NCBI RefSeq assembly: GCF_963662805.1
Contig: NZ_OY759869.1
Coordinates: 302,001 to 366,000 of the forward strand
From: an uncultured Cohaesibacter sp.
GTDB lineage: Bacteria > Pseudomonadota > Alphaproteobacteria > Rhizobiales > Cohaesibacteraceae
Length of the DNA stretch: 64,000 bases
Direction: 5' to 3'
A program made the position numbers and the translations under genes. Below, piece after piece: positions 7,723-16,173 of this stretch. The notes beneath the pieces are model-generated. The model was not told where the DNA came from and ran no database searches. It saw only the letters and a program-made list of their open reading frames with translations. The number at the start of each line of letters is the position of its first letter. Position 1 is the first letter of the stretch.

Positions 7723-9852
7723 GTGTCGCTAGCCAATAGCATCAAAAAAGCCCGGTATCGCTTCTTCCCCGATCATGTTGTCGGTGAAATGCTTTCCAAG
7801 AGCTGGATCGATAACGCCATTCCCTTCACCTTCATGGTGGTTGTCGTTGGCGTGATCGGACTGCTCCTTCCCAACTTCTTCACCGGAAGCAACATTTCAA
7901 TTCTTGCCCGCCAGTATGGCGAGATTGCCCTTGTCGTGCTCGCCATGACGACGGTCATTCTGGTGGGGGGCATCGATCTGTCGGTCGGTTCGAATTTCGC
8001 CCTCGCCAACTTCCTGATGCTCTATTTTCTCAATCTGGCGCATTTCTCCGTGGGTGTGTCCGCGCTGCTGACGGTGCTGATCACCTCGGGCGTCGGATTG
8101 GTCAACGGGCTTCTCGTCGGTTACATGCGGCTAAGGGCGTTTCTGACGACGCTGGTGACGCTTATCATTGTGCGCGCGGTCGTCGATCTGCTGCTGCTGG
8201 AATATGCGCAGGACATGTCCATGTCCTTCTATTCCTCGCCCCTGTGGGACATGATGGGGCTTGGTGGCGTCGGCATCTTCCCGTTCAGTTTCGTCGTCGT
8301 TGCGGTCGTTGCGGTCATCGCGCATATCGCGTTCAGCCGCTCCGGTCCGGGTTGGCGTCTTCTCGCCATCGGCGGGTCGCGCCGGTCGGCCTACAATATG
8401 GGGCTGCCGGTCAAGCGGATCGTCTGTTCGGCCTATGTGATCTCCGGAGCGCTGGTCGGCATGGCCGGTGTGCTCTATGCAGCGCGTCTCAGCGGGGCGG
8501 GCACCGACACCGGCATCGGGCTGGAAATCTCGGCCCTGACGGCGGCCATTCTGGGCGGCAATTCGCTCGGCGGTGGGCGGGGATCTGTGCCCAAGGCCCT
8601 GATGGGGGCGGTGACCGTTCTTGTTCTGACCAACGGTGTGCTGCGCCTTGGCCTTAACAGCGGGTCCGGGCCGATGGTGCTGGGGCTGGCGCTGCTCTTT
8701 GCCGTCTTTGTCGATGTGCGCTGGATGAAGAACCGCCACAAGCTCTTGAGCAAGGTCTATGTCTCGCCGACCCTGATGGAAATGCCGGAGGCACGGCCGA
8801 CGGACAAGGGACCGTTTGAGGTCAATGATCGCCTGAGCGATGTCGATGTGATCGCGCTCGGTGAGGTGGAGAGCCCCGAGGACGTGATCCTTGACGAGGA
8901 TGACAATCTCTATAGCGGCAACCGTCACGGCGACATCATCCGCTATATGGCACCCGATTACAAAAATCACGAGGTCTTTGCCCATATCGGCGGCTCGCCA
9001 CTGGGCATGAGCTTTGACAAGCAGGGCAATCTGCTGGTCTGTGTTGGCGGCATGGGGCTCTATATGGTTGCCAAGGCAGATCGCAGTGTCAGCAAGGTGA
9101 CCGACGAGACCAATCGGTCGCTGTTCTCGGTGGTTGACGATAGTCGCCTGCGTCTTGCCGACGATCTCGATGTTGCTCCCGATGGCAAGGTCTATTTCTC
9201 CGAGGCGACCATCCGTTATGAGATGCATGACTGGCCCGTGGATGCCTTGGAAAGCCGGGGCAATGGTCGCATCATCTGCTACGACCCGGCCACCAAAAAG
9301 ACCCGTACGGTGCTGAAGAATCTGATCTTTCCGAACGGGGTCTGTACGTCCCATGACGGTCAGTCAATCCTGTTTGCCGAGAGCTGGGGGTGCCGGATCA
9401 ACCGCTATTGGCTCGAAGGCCCCAACAAGGGCAAACTCGAGGTGCTCGCGGACAAGCTGCCGGGTTACCCCGACAACATCAACCGCGCGTCCGACGGCAC
9501 CTATTGGGTTGCGATCATGGGGATGCGGTCTCCGGCGCTTGATCTTGCACTGAGGATGCCGAGCTTCCGGCGTCGCATGGCCCGGCGGATCGCGGCAGAC
9601 CAGTGGCTTTATCCCAACCTCAACATTGGCTGCGTTGCACGCTTCAACGACAAGGGCGAGTTCATCGAATCTCTTTGGGATCGTCATGCCGCCAACCATC
9701 CGATGATCACCTCGATGCGGGAGCACAAGGGCTGGCTCTATCTCGGCGGGATTACCAACAACCGCATCGGCCGTATCCGGCTCGAAGGTATGGACGAGAC
9801 GTGGAGTGGCTGGTCGAGCTACTGGGGTGACAAATCGCGGAGGCAGGCATGA
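7723..9852 (+). CDS. ABC permease fused to a strictosidine-synthase/SMP-30-like propeller
   Basis: A 709-residue fusion. Residues about 1-335 are a complete CUT2 permease with GGIDLSVGSNFALANF, about nine hydrophobic segments and the coupling loop AILGGNSLGGGRGSVPKAL. After a hydrophilic linker (about 335-375), residues about 376-700 form a six-bladed propeller of the strictosidine synthase/SMP-30 type: LGEVESPEDVILDEDDNLYS, PNGVCTSHDGQSILFAES, GYPDNINRASDGTYWVAIMG. The GTG start at 7723 has GGGGAG 8 nt upstream. The frame is continuous with no stop or frameshift at the junction. The permease C terminus is normally cytoplasmic, so the propeller should face the cytoplasm and could meet the substrate as it leaves the channel, for example as a lactonase; that is inference. 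It overlaps the next gene by 4 bp. Confidence 0.88.
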   Translation: MSLANSIKKARYRFFPDHVVGEMLSKSWIDNAIPFTFMVVVVGVIGLLLPNFFTGSNISILARQYGEIALVVLAMTTVILVGGIDLSVGSNFALANFLMLYFLNLAHFSVGVSALLTVLITSGVGLVNGLLVGYMRLRAFLTTLVTLIIVRAVVDLLLLEYAQDMSMSFYSSPLWDMMGLGGVGIFPFSFVVVAVVAVIAHIAFSRSGPGWRLLAIGGSRRSAYNMGLPVKRIVCSAYVISGALVGMAGVLYAARLSGAGTDTGIGLEISALTAAILGGNSLGGGRGSVPKALMGAVTVLVLTNGVLRLGLNSGSGPMVLGLALLFAVFVDVRWMKNRHKLLSKVYVSPTLMEMPEARPTDKGPFEVNDRLSDVDVIALGEVESPEDVILDEDDNLYSGNRHGDIIRYMAPDYKNHEVFAHIGGSPLGMSFDKQGNLLVCVGGMGLYMVAKADRSVSKVTDETNRSLFSVVDDSRLRLADDLDVAPDGKVYFSEATIRYEMHDWPVDALESRGNGRIICYDPATKKTRTVLKNLIFPNGVCTSHDGQSILFAESWGCRINRYWLEGPNKGKLEVLADKLPGYPDNINRASDGTYWVAIMGMRSPALDLALRMPSFRRRMARRIAADQWLYPNLNIGCVARFNDKGEFIESLWDRHAANHPMITSMREHKGWLYLGGITNNRIGRIRLEGMDETWSGWSSYWGDKSRRQA

Positions 9853-10928
9853 GACAGGGTTTCATCGCACAGGCGTTCGACAAGTTTCTCGGGCGCGGCA
9901 CCGCTGCCGTTACCGTACCGGCTCTGGATGGCGCCTTGAAGCCGAACAATCATCTCGAAGATCTGCCCGAAGGCATCGCCGCCGGGGTGCCGGATTGCAT
10001 TGTTGCCTTCATGGGCAAGGCGCTGTGGTCAGACGGGTCGAAGCTGGTGGCTGAGGATGGCATCAAGGCTGATCTCGGCTCCGAGATCACGGCCCTTGCC
10101 GCACAAGGCGAGCGGCTTGCGGTCGCGACCCTTGCCGATGGTTTGGGGTTGCTTGATGCATCCTTTCAATCCATTGCGCCAGACTGGTCCGAGCCGGTGA
10201 GACATGTCACTGCTCTTGATTTCGGCCCGAACGGCGGGATCTGGTTTGCCATCGGTTCAACGCAGAATGCGCCCACCGAATGGCGGCGGGATCTGTTGGA
10301 GATGAACCGCAGCGGCCTCATCGGCCGGGCCGATCCGACCTCCGGTGAGGTTCGGATGGTCAAGCATCGCTTGCGCTATCCATCCGGCATCGCCGTTCTG
10401 CTGAATGGGGCAATCGTGTTCAGCGAAGCCTGGTCATCCCACGTGATCGAGATGGCCGCAGACGGGGCCGTGAAGCAGGTCGTGCTCGACGAGATTCCCG
10501 GCTATCCGGGCCGCATTGAGGCCCGTGCTGGCGGTGGCTATTGGCTCTGCATCTTTGCTCCGCGCAGTCCGCTCATCGAGTTTGTTCTAAGGGAGCCGGG
10601 TTATCGCAAGGCCATGCTCGGTGAGGTGCCGCCCGACTATTGGGTCGCGCCGAATTATTCGAGCGGGAAATCCTTCAACGAGCCGATGCAGGGCGGCGCT
10701 CTGAAGCAGATGGGCATTCTCAAGCCATGGGCGCCGACGCTTTCCTATGGCTTGGTGATCGAACTCGACAAGGACTTTATTCCTGTGCGCAGCTTCCACA
10801 GTCGGGCTGGCGGTCGACGTCATGGCATCACGTCCGCGGTGGAACTGGGCGGCGAGCTGTGGCTTGCGGGACGCGGTGCGGGAGAGATCCTACGTCTGGC
10901 GCTTGAGACCGAGGGAGAATCGGCATGA
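9849..10928 (+). CDS. Strictosidine-synthase/SMP-30-like propeller protein
   Basis: A 359-residue soluble protein without signal peptide, paralogous to the propeller half of the preceding fusion. Shared blades include PEGIAAGVPDCIVAF, LRYPSGIAVLLNGAIVFSEA, EIPGYPGRIEARAGGGYWLC, the APRSPLIEFVLREPGYRK stretch that mirrors MRSPALDLALRMPSFRR in the fusion, and HGITSAVELGGELWLAG at the end. Family members hydrolyse lactones or act as Ca2+-dependent hydrolases; the metal ligands cannot be assigned confidently here. GGAGG precedes the start, which overlaps the fusion stop by 4 bp, and its own stop overlaps the ATPase start by 4 bp, so translation is coupled. Probable role: hydrolysis of an imported lactone or ester next to the transporter. 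Confidence 0.8.
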   Translation: MRQGFIAQAFDKFLGRGTAAVTVPALDGALKPNNHLEDLPEGIAAGVPDCIVAFMGKALWSDGSKLVAEDGIKADLGSEITALAAQGERLAVATLADGLGLLDASFQSIAPDWSEPVRHVTALDFGPNGGIWFAIGSTQNAPTEWRRDLLEMNRSGLIGRADPTSGEVRMVKHRLRYPSGIAVLLNGAIVFSEAWSSHVIEMAADGAVKQVVLDEIPGYPGRIEARAGGGYWLCIFAPRSPLIEFVLREPGYRKAMLGEVPPDYWVAPNYSSGKSFNEPMQGGALKQMGILKPWAPTLSYGLVIELDKDFIPVRSFHSRAGGRRHGITSAVELGGELWLAGRGAGEILRLALETEGESA

Positions 10929-12538
10929 CGACACCTGTGGTCGAACTTCGAAATGTTACCAAGGAATTCCACGGCAACTTTGCGGTCAAGGGCGTTTCCT
11001 TCGATTTGCATCCCGGCGAGATCCACTCACTGCTTGGGGAGAACGGGGCCGGGAAATCCACCCTGACGAAGATGATCGCCGGGGTCTATGAGCCGACCGA
11101 TGGCGAAGTGAGGTATCTGGGGCAGACGGTGGCTTTCACCAGTCCGCAGGAGGCGCTGGAAAATGGCATCGCTATGGTGTTTCAGGAAACAAGCCTCATC
11201 CCTTCGCTGACGGTGGCGCAGAATCTCGAGCTCGGGAACGAAAAGTTTCTGACGCGTCTGAGGGGGCTCTGGATCTCGGCTCAGCAGTTCCTGCAGTCGC
11301 TGAGCTTCGAGGTGGATCCGACCGCACTGGTCTCGCAGCTCGGTGCCGCTCAGAAGCAGATGGTCGAGATCGCCCGCGCGGTCCGCCACAATGCCAAAGT
11401 GATCATCTTTGACGAACCGACGGCCACTCTGACGCCGGAAGAGAAGTATCACTTCTTCAATCTCGTCAAGCGACTGAAGGAGAATGGCGTCGCCATCGTC
11501 TTTATCAGCCACGCCTTGGAAGAGGCGCTCAACATTTCCGACCGGATCACGATCCTGCGCGATGGCGAGCATATCGTCACCGACAAGGTCGAGGCCTTCG
11601 ACCGCGATACGATCATTGGCCACATGGTCGGGCGCAGTCTGACGAACGAGCTTTATGGTGACGAGAAAGGCGCGGAGCGAAAAGGCCGTCCGGCGGGAAA
11701 GCGCGTGCTGTCGGTGCAGAATCTGTCGATGGGATCTGTGGTGCGCAACACGTCCTTTTCCGTCTTTGCCGGACAGGTGACCGGGGTCTTCGGATTGGTG
11801 GGGTCTGGACGGACCGAGACCTTCAAGATCATTTCCGGGGTCCTGAAGCGCGACTTCTTCCATGGTGGCGAGGTGCGCCTCAGTGGTCGTCCGGTGCGCT
11901 ACCGCGTTCCGAGGCCAGCGATCCGGGATGGCATCGTCTATGTCACCGAGGATCGCAAGGTCGAGGGCTTCTTCGAGACCAAGTCCATTGCGCAGAATAT
12001 CTATTCCGGGCTGATCGGGGCGGATCTCAACGAGCGCTCGATCATCAATTATTCCGACATGATCGGGCTGGCCAAGGTCTGGACCGAGCGATTGAACGTC
12101 AAGGCAATCGACAACAATTCCAAAGTCATCGAGCTATCGGGTGGAAACCAGCAGAAGGTGGTTCTTGCCAAGGCCTTGGTGCAGAAACCCAAGCTGATCA
12201 TCCTTGATGAACCCACGCGCGGTGTCGATGTCGGTGCGATTGCCGAGATCCACGAGGTCATCAACGAACTCGCCAATGCCGGGCTGCCGGTGGTGATGAT
12301 TTCATCCTACCTGCCGGAGATCCTTGCCCTGTCCGACCGGATTCTGGTGTCGCGCCTCGGGCGCATGGTCGAGGAATTTTCCATCGAGGAAGCAAGCGAA
12401 GAGAAGATCATGTATGCCGCCGTCATTAGGCCGGTTGGAAAGGGAGAGTGCGATGAAAATGAAAGCAGCCGTCCTCGAGGAAATCGGCCGTCCGGGGCCC
12501 TATGCGGAAACCCGCCCGATCTCGGTGTGCGAGGTTGA
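10925..12538 (+). CDS. Sugar ABC transporter ATPase with two nucleotide-binding domains
   Basis: A 537-residue RbsA/MglA-type ATPase on the cytoplasmic face of the importer. First domain: Walker A GENGAGKST near residue 39, a degenerate signature LGAAQKQMVEIARA, and Walker B VIIFDEPTATLTPEE. Second domain: a P-loop-like GLVGSGRTE near 290, canonical signature LSGGNQQKVVLAKAL, and Walker B LIILDEPTRGVDVG. This is the usual asymmetry of CUT2 ATPases. The C terminus after IMYAAVIRPVG carries about 30 extra residues rich in Arg, Gly and Pro that lie inside the start of the next gene in another frame, an 86-bp overlap; a stop codon may have been lost. Confidence 0.92.
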   Translation: MTTPVVELRNVTKEFHGNFAVKGVSFDLHPGEIHSLLGENGAGKSTLTKMIAGVYEPTDGEVRYLGQTVAFTSPQEALENGIAMVFQETSLIPSLTVAQNLELGNEKFLTRLRGLWISAQQFLQSLSFEVDPTALVSQLGAAQKQMVEIARAVRHNAKVIIFDEPTATLTPEEKYHFFNLVKRLKENGVAIVFISHALEEALNISDRITILRDGEHIVTDKVEAFDRDTIIGHMVGRSLTNELYGDEKGAERKGRPAGKRVLSVQNLSMGSVVRNTSFSVFAGQVTGVFGLVGSGRTETFKIISGVLKRDFFHGGEVRLSGRPVRYRVPRPAIRDGIVYVTEDRKVEGFFETKSIAQNIYSGLIGADLNERSIINYSDMIGLAKVWTERLNVKAIDNNSKVIELSGGNQQKVVLAKALVQKPKLIILDEPTRGVDVGAIAEIHEVINELANAGLPVVMISSYLPEILALSDRILVSRLGRMVEEFSIEEASEEKIMYAAVIRPVGKGECDENESSRPRGNRPSGALCGNPPDLGVRG

Positions 12539-13580
12539 TCTGGAAGGCCCCCGGGATGGTGAGGTGTTGATCGAGATCGCCGCCGCCGGGTTGTGCCACT
12601 CCGATCTGTCGGTGGTGAATGGTGATCGTCCGCGCCAAGTGCCCATGGTGATGGGGCATGAGAGCTCGGGTGTGGTGCGCGCCGTTGGGCCTGATGTCGA
12701 TCGTTTCGAAATCGGCGATCATGTCATTACCGTTTTTGTGCCGAGCTGTGGGCATTGTGGTCCCTGCCGGTCGGGGCGTCCGGCCCTGTGCGAGCCGGGA
12801 GCGGCAGCGAACAATTCGGGGCTGCTGATCGGCGGTGGATCGAGGCTTAGCCGCGATGGCCAGACTCTCTATCACATGACCGGGGTGTCCTGTTTTGCCG
12901 AATATGCCGTCGTGTCGCAGAATTCCATCGTCAAGATCGACAGCTCCATCCCGCTCGACATCGCGGCGTTGATGGGCTGCGCGGTTCTGACGGGTGCTGG
13001 TGCCGTCTTCAACACCGGTGATGTCTGTCCGGGGTGTTCCACCGCCGTGGTCGGGCTTGGGGGAGTTGGCCTCTCCGCGGTGATGGCCGCGCATGTGGCC
13101 GGGGCCGAGAAGATTGTCGCCGTCGATATCCTGCCTGAAAAGTTGGAACTCGCCAAGGAATTGGGCGCGACGCATGTGATCGATTCCTCGAAAGAGGGTG
13201 CGCTTCAAGAGTTGCGCGAGCTGACCTCGGGCGGTGTCGATACGGCGCTTGATTTCACCGGCAACGTCCACGCCCTACGTTTTGCCTATGACGCGACGCG
13301 GCGGGGTGGGGCGACGGTGACGGCAGGCCTGCCGAACCCTTCGGCCATGTTGCAGATCCCTGCCGTTGGCCTCACTGGGGAAGAGCGGACGCTGAAGGGC
13401 TCCTATCTTGGCTCCGGTGTTCCCAGTCGCGATATCCTGCGGTTCCTTGCCCTTCATGCGCAGGGGCGTCTGCCGGTGGAGCGGTTGATGACGGAAAAGA
13501 TCCGTCTTGAAGATATCAACGAGGGCTTTGACCGCCTTCATGCAGGCAAGGCGATCCGCCAGGTTATCGATTTCAGCTGA
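12453..13580 (+). CDS. Zinc-dependent alcohol dehydrogenase (MDR family)
   Basis: A 375-residue medium-chain dehydrogenase. The catalytic-zinc region has AGLCHSDLSVVNGD and MGHESSGVVRAVG; structural zinc is expected from the cysteines of SCGHCGPCRSGRPALC; the Rossmann nucleotide-binding motif is VVGLGGVGLSAVMA followed by the acidic residue in IVAVDILPEKLE, indicating NAD+. The overall pattern is close to class III-like enzymes that oxidise primary alcohols. The ATG at 12453 follows GGGAGAG. It overlaps the ATPase gene by 86 bp and is followed after 16 bp by an aldehyde dehydrogenase, so the pair probably turns an imported alcohol or polyol into the acid. Confidence 0.9.
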   Translation: MKMKAAVLEEIGRPGPYAETRPISVCEVDLEGPRDGEVLIEIAAAGLCHSDLSVVNGDRPRQVPMVMGHESSGVVRAVGPDVDRFEIGDHVITVFVPSCGHCGPCRSGRPALCEPGAAANNSGLLIGGGSRLSRDGQTLYHMTGVSCFAEYAVVSQNSIVKIDSSIPLDIAALMGCAVLTGAGAVFNTGDVCPGCSTAVVGLGGVGLSAVMAAHVAGAEKIVAVDILPEKLELAKELGATHVIDSSKEGALQELRELTSGGVDTALDFTGNVHALRFAYDATRRGGATVTAGLPNPSAMLQIPAVGLTGEERTLKGSYLGSGVPSRDILRFLALHAQGRLPVERLMTEKIRLEDINEGFDRLHAGKAIRQVIDFS

Positions 13581-13596
13581 CACAATGAGGATTATC

Positions 13597-15093
13597 ATGG
13601 AGCGCACCAAGGGCATCCAGACCTATCAATGCTATATCAACAGTGCTTGGGTCGAACCGGCGACGGGCGAATATTTCGAAAGTGACGATCCCTATACCTC
13701 GGAAGTCTGGGCGATGATCCCGCGCTGTGGTGCGGAAGATGTCGACAGGGCCGTCGTGGCGGCCAATGCTGCCCTGACGACAGGCGACTGGGCGACCATG
13801 CATCCGACCCAGCGCGGACGCTTGCTCAATCGCTTTGCTGACATTCTCGAACGGGAGGCCGATCTTCTTGCGCGGACCGAAGTGCAGGACAATGGCAAGC
13901 TCTATGCCGAGATGCGCGCGCAGACGGGTTATCTGCCGCAATGGTTCCGCTATTTCGCGGGGCTTTGCGACAAGATTGAGGGCTCGGTGATCCCGATCGA
14001 CAAGGCGGACATGTTCACCTACACGACCCATGTCCCGGTTGGTGTGGTCGCGGCGATCACGCCATGGAACTCGCCGCTGCTGCTGACCACATGGAAGCTT
14101 GCGCCTGCGCTTGCTGCCGGTTGTACGGTGGTGCTGAAGCCGTCGGAATTCACCTCGGCCTCGACGCTGGAATTCTGCAAGCTCGCTCATGAAGCCGGGT
14201 TCCCGCCCGGTGTCATCAATGCGATCACCGGGTTCGGGGCCGAAGCCGGAGCACCCCTTGCCGAGCACAGGGACGTGCACAAGATCGCCTTCACCGGAGG
14301 CGATGCCAGCGGGCGTCACATTGCCCGCACGGCAATGAACACCTTCAAGCGTCTGACGCTGGAATTGGGTGGCAAATCGGCTCAGATCGTGTTCCCGGAT
14401 GTCTCGGTGGAGAGCGCGGCTCGCGGTGTTGTGTCAGGTATTTTTGCTGCCACCGGTCAGACCTGCATTGCCGGGTCGCGGGTGCTGGTGCATGAGGATG
14501 TGCATGACGCCTTTGTTGAGGCCTTCCTCAATCTGGCCAGCTCGGCGCGGGTGGGTGATCCCATGAACACCGACACGCAGGTCGGGCCAGTGACGACCAA
14601 ACCGCAGTTCGACAAGATCCTCGCGTCCATCCAGATGGCGAGGGATGAGGGGGCGGAGTGTGTCCTTGGCGGACGGCCATCGGATCGGCCCGAATGCGGC
14701 AACGGTCGTTTCATCGAGCCGACCGTTTTCACTGGCGTTGAGAATTCGATGAAGATCGCCCAGCAGGAGGTGTTCGGCCCCGTCCTGTCGATCATCAAGT
14801 TCCGGGAAGAAGAAGAAGCCTATCGCTTGGCGAACGACACGGACTATGGCCTTGCGGCCGGTGTCTGGACATCGGATCAGGGACGCATGTTCCGTGCAGC
14901 CAAGGCTCTGCGGGCGGGGAACATCTGGACCAACTGCTATCGTGCCGTGTCCTACATGGTGCCATTCGGGGGCTTCAAGTCCTCGGGTGTGGGGCGCGAA
15001 AGCGGGCAGGAGGCCCTTTGGGAGTATCTGGAAACCAAATCCGTGTGGATGGATTATGGCCCGGGTCCTGCCAACCCGTTCATCTTGCGGTGA
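13597..15093 (+). CDS. NAD(P)+-dependent aldehyde dehydrogenase
   Basis: A 498-residue cytoplasmic aldehyde dehydrogenase. Key motifs are PWNSPLLLTTWKLAPALAAG with the substrate-channel Asn, KPSEFT, the catalytic general base in LELGGKSAQ, the nucleophilic cysteine in GQTCIAGSRV, and EVFGPVLSI near the C terminus. The ATG at 13597 follows GAGG; an upstream in-frame ATG at 13507 lies inside the alcohol dehydrogenase gene and was rejected. It probably oxidises the aldehyde made by the neighbouring alcohol dehydrogenase to a carboxylate. Last intact gene of the transporter operon; the interrupted LysR gene follows after 128 bp. Confidence 0.93.
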   Translation: MERTKGIQTYQCYINSAWVEPATGEYFESDDPYTSEVWAMIPRCGAEDVDRAVVAANAALTTGDWATMHPTQRGRLLNRFADILEREADLLARTEVQDNGKLYAEMRAQTGYLPQWFRYFAGLCDKIEGSVIPIDKADMFTYTTHVPVGVVAAITPWNSPLLLTTWKLAPALAAGCTVVLKPSEFTSASTLEFCKLAHEAGFPPGVINAITGFGAEAGAPLAEHRDVHKIAFTGGDASGRHIARTAMNTFKRLTLELGGKSAQIVFPDVSVESAARGVVSGIFAATGQTCIAGSRVLVHEDVHDAFVEAFLNLASSARVGDPMNTDTQVGPVTTKPQFDKILASIQMARDEGAECVLGGRPSDRPECGNGRFIEPTVFTGVENSMKIAQQEVFGPVLSIIKFREEEEAYRLANDTDYGLAAGVWTSDQGRMFRAAKALRAGNIWTNCYRAVSYMVPFGGFKSSGVGRESGQEALWEYLETKSVWMDYGPGPANPFILR

Positions 15094-15221
15094 GGTTGGG
15101 AACGCGGGCTTCTACCATAGGGTAATCCGATGGCAATTGCAGCTACAGGTGCAGTCTGGTCTTATGGGTCAGAAGGCGAGCCGCCGGGTGTCGGTGGCTC
15201 GCTGCACGAACGAGGTCGCCC

Positions 15222-16164
15222 TTGGACATTCGCCAGCTTCGATATTTCATCGCAATTGCCGAGGCGCGCTCGATCTCTGCGGCGGCGCAAAAGCTTCGCA
15301 TTGCCCAACCATCGCTATCGCAGCATTTGGTCAACATGGAGCGCGAACTCGGTGTCAAGCTCGTGGAACGATCTGCGCGCGGGTCGGTCCTGACCAATGA
15401 AGGCGAGATACTGCTCGGTCGCGCCTACGAAATCTGCCAGATGGTCGAGACCTGCGTGTCTGAAATCAAGGAATTGTCCGGTGAGGTGCGTGGGCGAGTT
15501 CGGTTCGGTATGCCGCCGTCGGTTTCCATGGTCATGTCCGTGCCATTGGCCGAAACCGTGAGGCTGGATCTGCCAAAAGTTTCGGCTGCGAGCCAGTGAG
15601 GCCATGAGCGGCTTTATCAAGACCTGGATCGACGATGGCACCGTGGAGATCGGGTTTCTCTATGACCTGATTGGTGCCGAGCATTTTCAGGTCACCCATG
15701 TTCTCGATGAGCACCTGTTCTTTTTCTCCGCTCCGGATGCCTGGCCGTTGAAATCGGAGCCCGGAGCGCCGGTCGCGATGAGTGATCTGACCAATGTGGA
15801 GCTGGTGCTGCCTGGCGAACCGCATGGCCTCAGGCGGATCATCGAGAGAGCCGCAGGCAAGGCCGGTATCATGCTCAATGTTACCACCGAGCTCGATGCG
15901 ATGACGCAAATTAAGGAGCTGGTTGCGCGTGGGTCGGGGCATTCGATCTTTGCGCCTGCCGCCTGCCACGATTTTGTCGAAGCGGGCCGCCTGTTGAAGG
16001 CACCAATCATCGACCCGGTGATTTCACGCCCAGTCTATCTGGTACGCAATCCATCGATGGTGCAGTCACGGGCCTGCGCTGCCGTCGAAAAGCTGACGCT
16101 TCAGGTCGCGCGGGAAATGGTTGAACGCGGACTCTGGGAAGGCCAACTGGTGAAGGCCGTTTAG
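15222..16164 (+). pseudogene. LysR-family regulator interrupted by a +1 frameshift
   Basis: Two frames together make one LysR-type regulator. The first (15222-15599) has the winged HTH, MDIRQLRYFIAIAEARSISA and LRIAQPSLSQHLVNMERELG, then the start of the effector domain GRVRFGMPPS. The second (15604-16164) continues the effector domain: SGFIKTWIDDGTVEIGFLYD, GIMLNVTTELDAMTQIKELV and a normal C terminus. Removing one base around 15575-15582, in a run AAAAGTTT, restores ...PKV-RLRASEAMSGF... without a stop. It starts with TTG (15222). In working form it would control the upstream alcohol and aldehyde dehydrogenase operon; its proximal half alone could bind DNA but not sense an effector. Sequencing error is a real alternative, since the neighbouring autotransporter has shifts in the same direction. 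Confidence 0.82.
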
Positions 16165-16173
16165 GCTAAGTCC

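Noticed and set aside
8131..9354. 407-codon minus-strand frame opposite the permease-propeller fusion
   Set aside because: Composition (many His, Arg, Gln, Asp) is that of an antisense shadow; the plus strand has continuous family motifs.
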